Below are positions 58,950-59,066 of a stretch of 59,066 nt of DNA, in pieces. Position 1 is the first letter of the stretch. Every line of letters starts with the position of its first letter. Made by a program: the position numbers and the translations under genes. Origin of the DNA: an uncultured Oscillospiraceae bacterium. GTDB lineage: Bacteria; Bacillota; Clostridia; Oscillospirales; Oscillospiraceae. The stretch lies in NCBI GenBank assembly GCA_947629915.1, contig CANRFN010000023.1:1-59066 (forward strand). Direction: 5' to 3'. The notes under the pieces are model-generated. The model was not told where the DNA came from and searched no databases. It saw only the letters and a list, made by a program, of their open reading frames with translations.

Positions 58950-59066
58950 TAGAAAATTGTGAAGTATGCCCAATGAAAAAGAGAAAATTGGAGGCAGTGC
59001 TGTTGATAGTCCAAACCCGACATTAAGCAGCATTTGATTGCGCAGTTAATCGACAATTCAACTTGG

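Noticed and set aside
58957..59066. A Rex operator upstream of the hydrogenase operon
   Set aside because: Only one half-site-like TTGTGAA is present without a matching inverted half, so it is noted with the promoter but not called.

Overview
The window looks like a chromosomal segment of a Gram-positive, GC-rich gut anaerobe of the Clostridia (probably Oscillospirales; the genus is not determined). The basis is strong AAGGAGG ribosome binding sites, a mid-50s to 60 % GC look in the core operons, a trimeric NADH-linked [FeFe] hydrogenase cluster, Clostridia-type DUF3791/DUF3990 cassettes and many AAA-ATPase-like/PD-(D/E)XK nuclease genes.

Layout. 1-7.2 kb: end of an ABC ATPase, a large ABC permease, then a response regulator/histidine kinase pair. 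A nuclease-family gene and a nuclease relic lie between the transporter and the two-component system. 7.2-9.5 kb: a truncated nuclease-family gene, a small hypothetical gene and an orphan Phd-type antitoxin. 9.6-12.6 kb: ECF-like sigma factor, anti-sigma protein and a divergent lipoprotein. 12.8-14.1 kb: small hypothetical genes. 14.4-17.2 kb: DUF308 membrane protein, cardiolipin synthase and a divergent TetR regulator with two palindromes over the promoters. 17.4-23.3 kb: a DeoR-type regulator divergent from a deoxysugar operon (rhamnulokinase, fucose/arabinose-type isomerase, rhamnulose-1-phosphate aldolase, lactaldehyde reductase).

23.6-32.2 kb is accessory: a probable structured noncoding RNA with its own promoter and terminator; an AAA ATPase overlapping a nucleotidyltransferase gene; a nuclease-family gene split by a 319-bp insertion; and an operon of a DnaB-like ATPase (with a possible replication-initiator-like C-terminus) followed by a TIR-Sel1 protein. 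32.3-37 kb: a minus-strand set of TraG/VirD4-like coupling ATPase, ClpP-like protease and an unknown 491-aa protein, followed by 1.4 kb without a gene that carries an array of short hairpins. 37-45.8 kb: two intact nuclease-family genes, a DUF3791/DUF3990/DUF3791 cassette, one intact alpha-L-rhamnosidase-like gene and several decayed fragments of it, each near a small gene. 45.8-50.3 kb: a membrane-anchored endonuclease/exonuclease/phosphatase-family protein, two paralogous zinc-ribbon DUF4234 membrane proteins and a 55-aa protein. 50.4-58.9 kb: a minus-strand hydrogenase operon (DRTGG, GHKL ATPase, hydrogenase-like Fe-S protein, DRTGG, PHP, HydC, GHKL, thioredoxin-like ferredoxin, HydB, HydA).

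How parts may work together. The rhamnosidase could release L-rhamnose; the operon at 18.4-23.3 kb would turn it into dihydroxyacetone phosphate and propane-1,2-diol, and the hydrogenase would dispose of reductant as H2. The nuclease family (seven copies or relics), the TIR operon, the ATPase-nucleotidyltransferase pair and the TA-like cassette mark 24-44 kb as a defence/mobile-element hot spot. All functions are inferred from motifs read by eye; no database search was possible.
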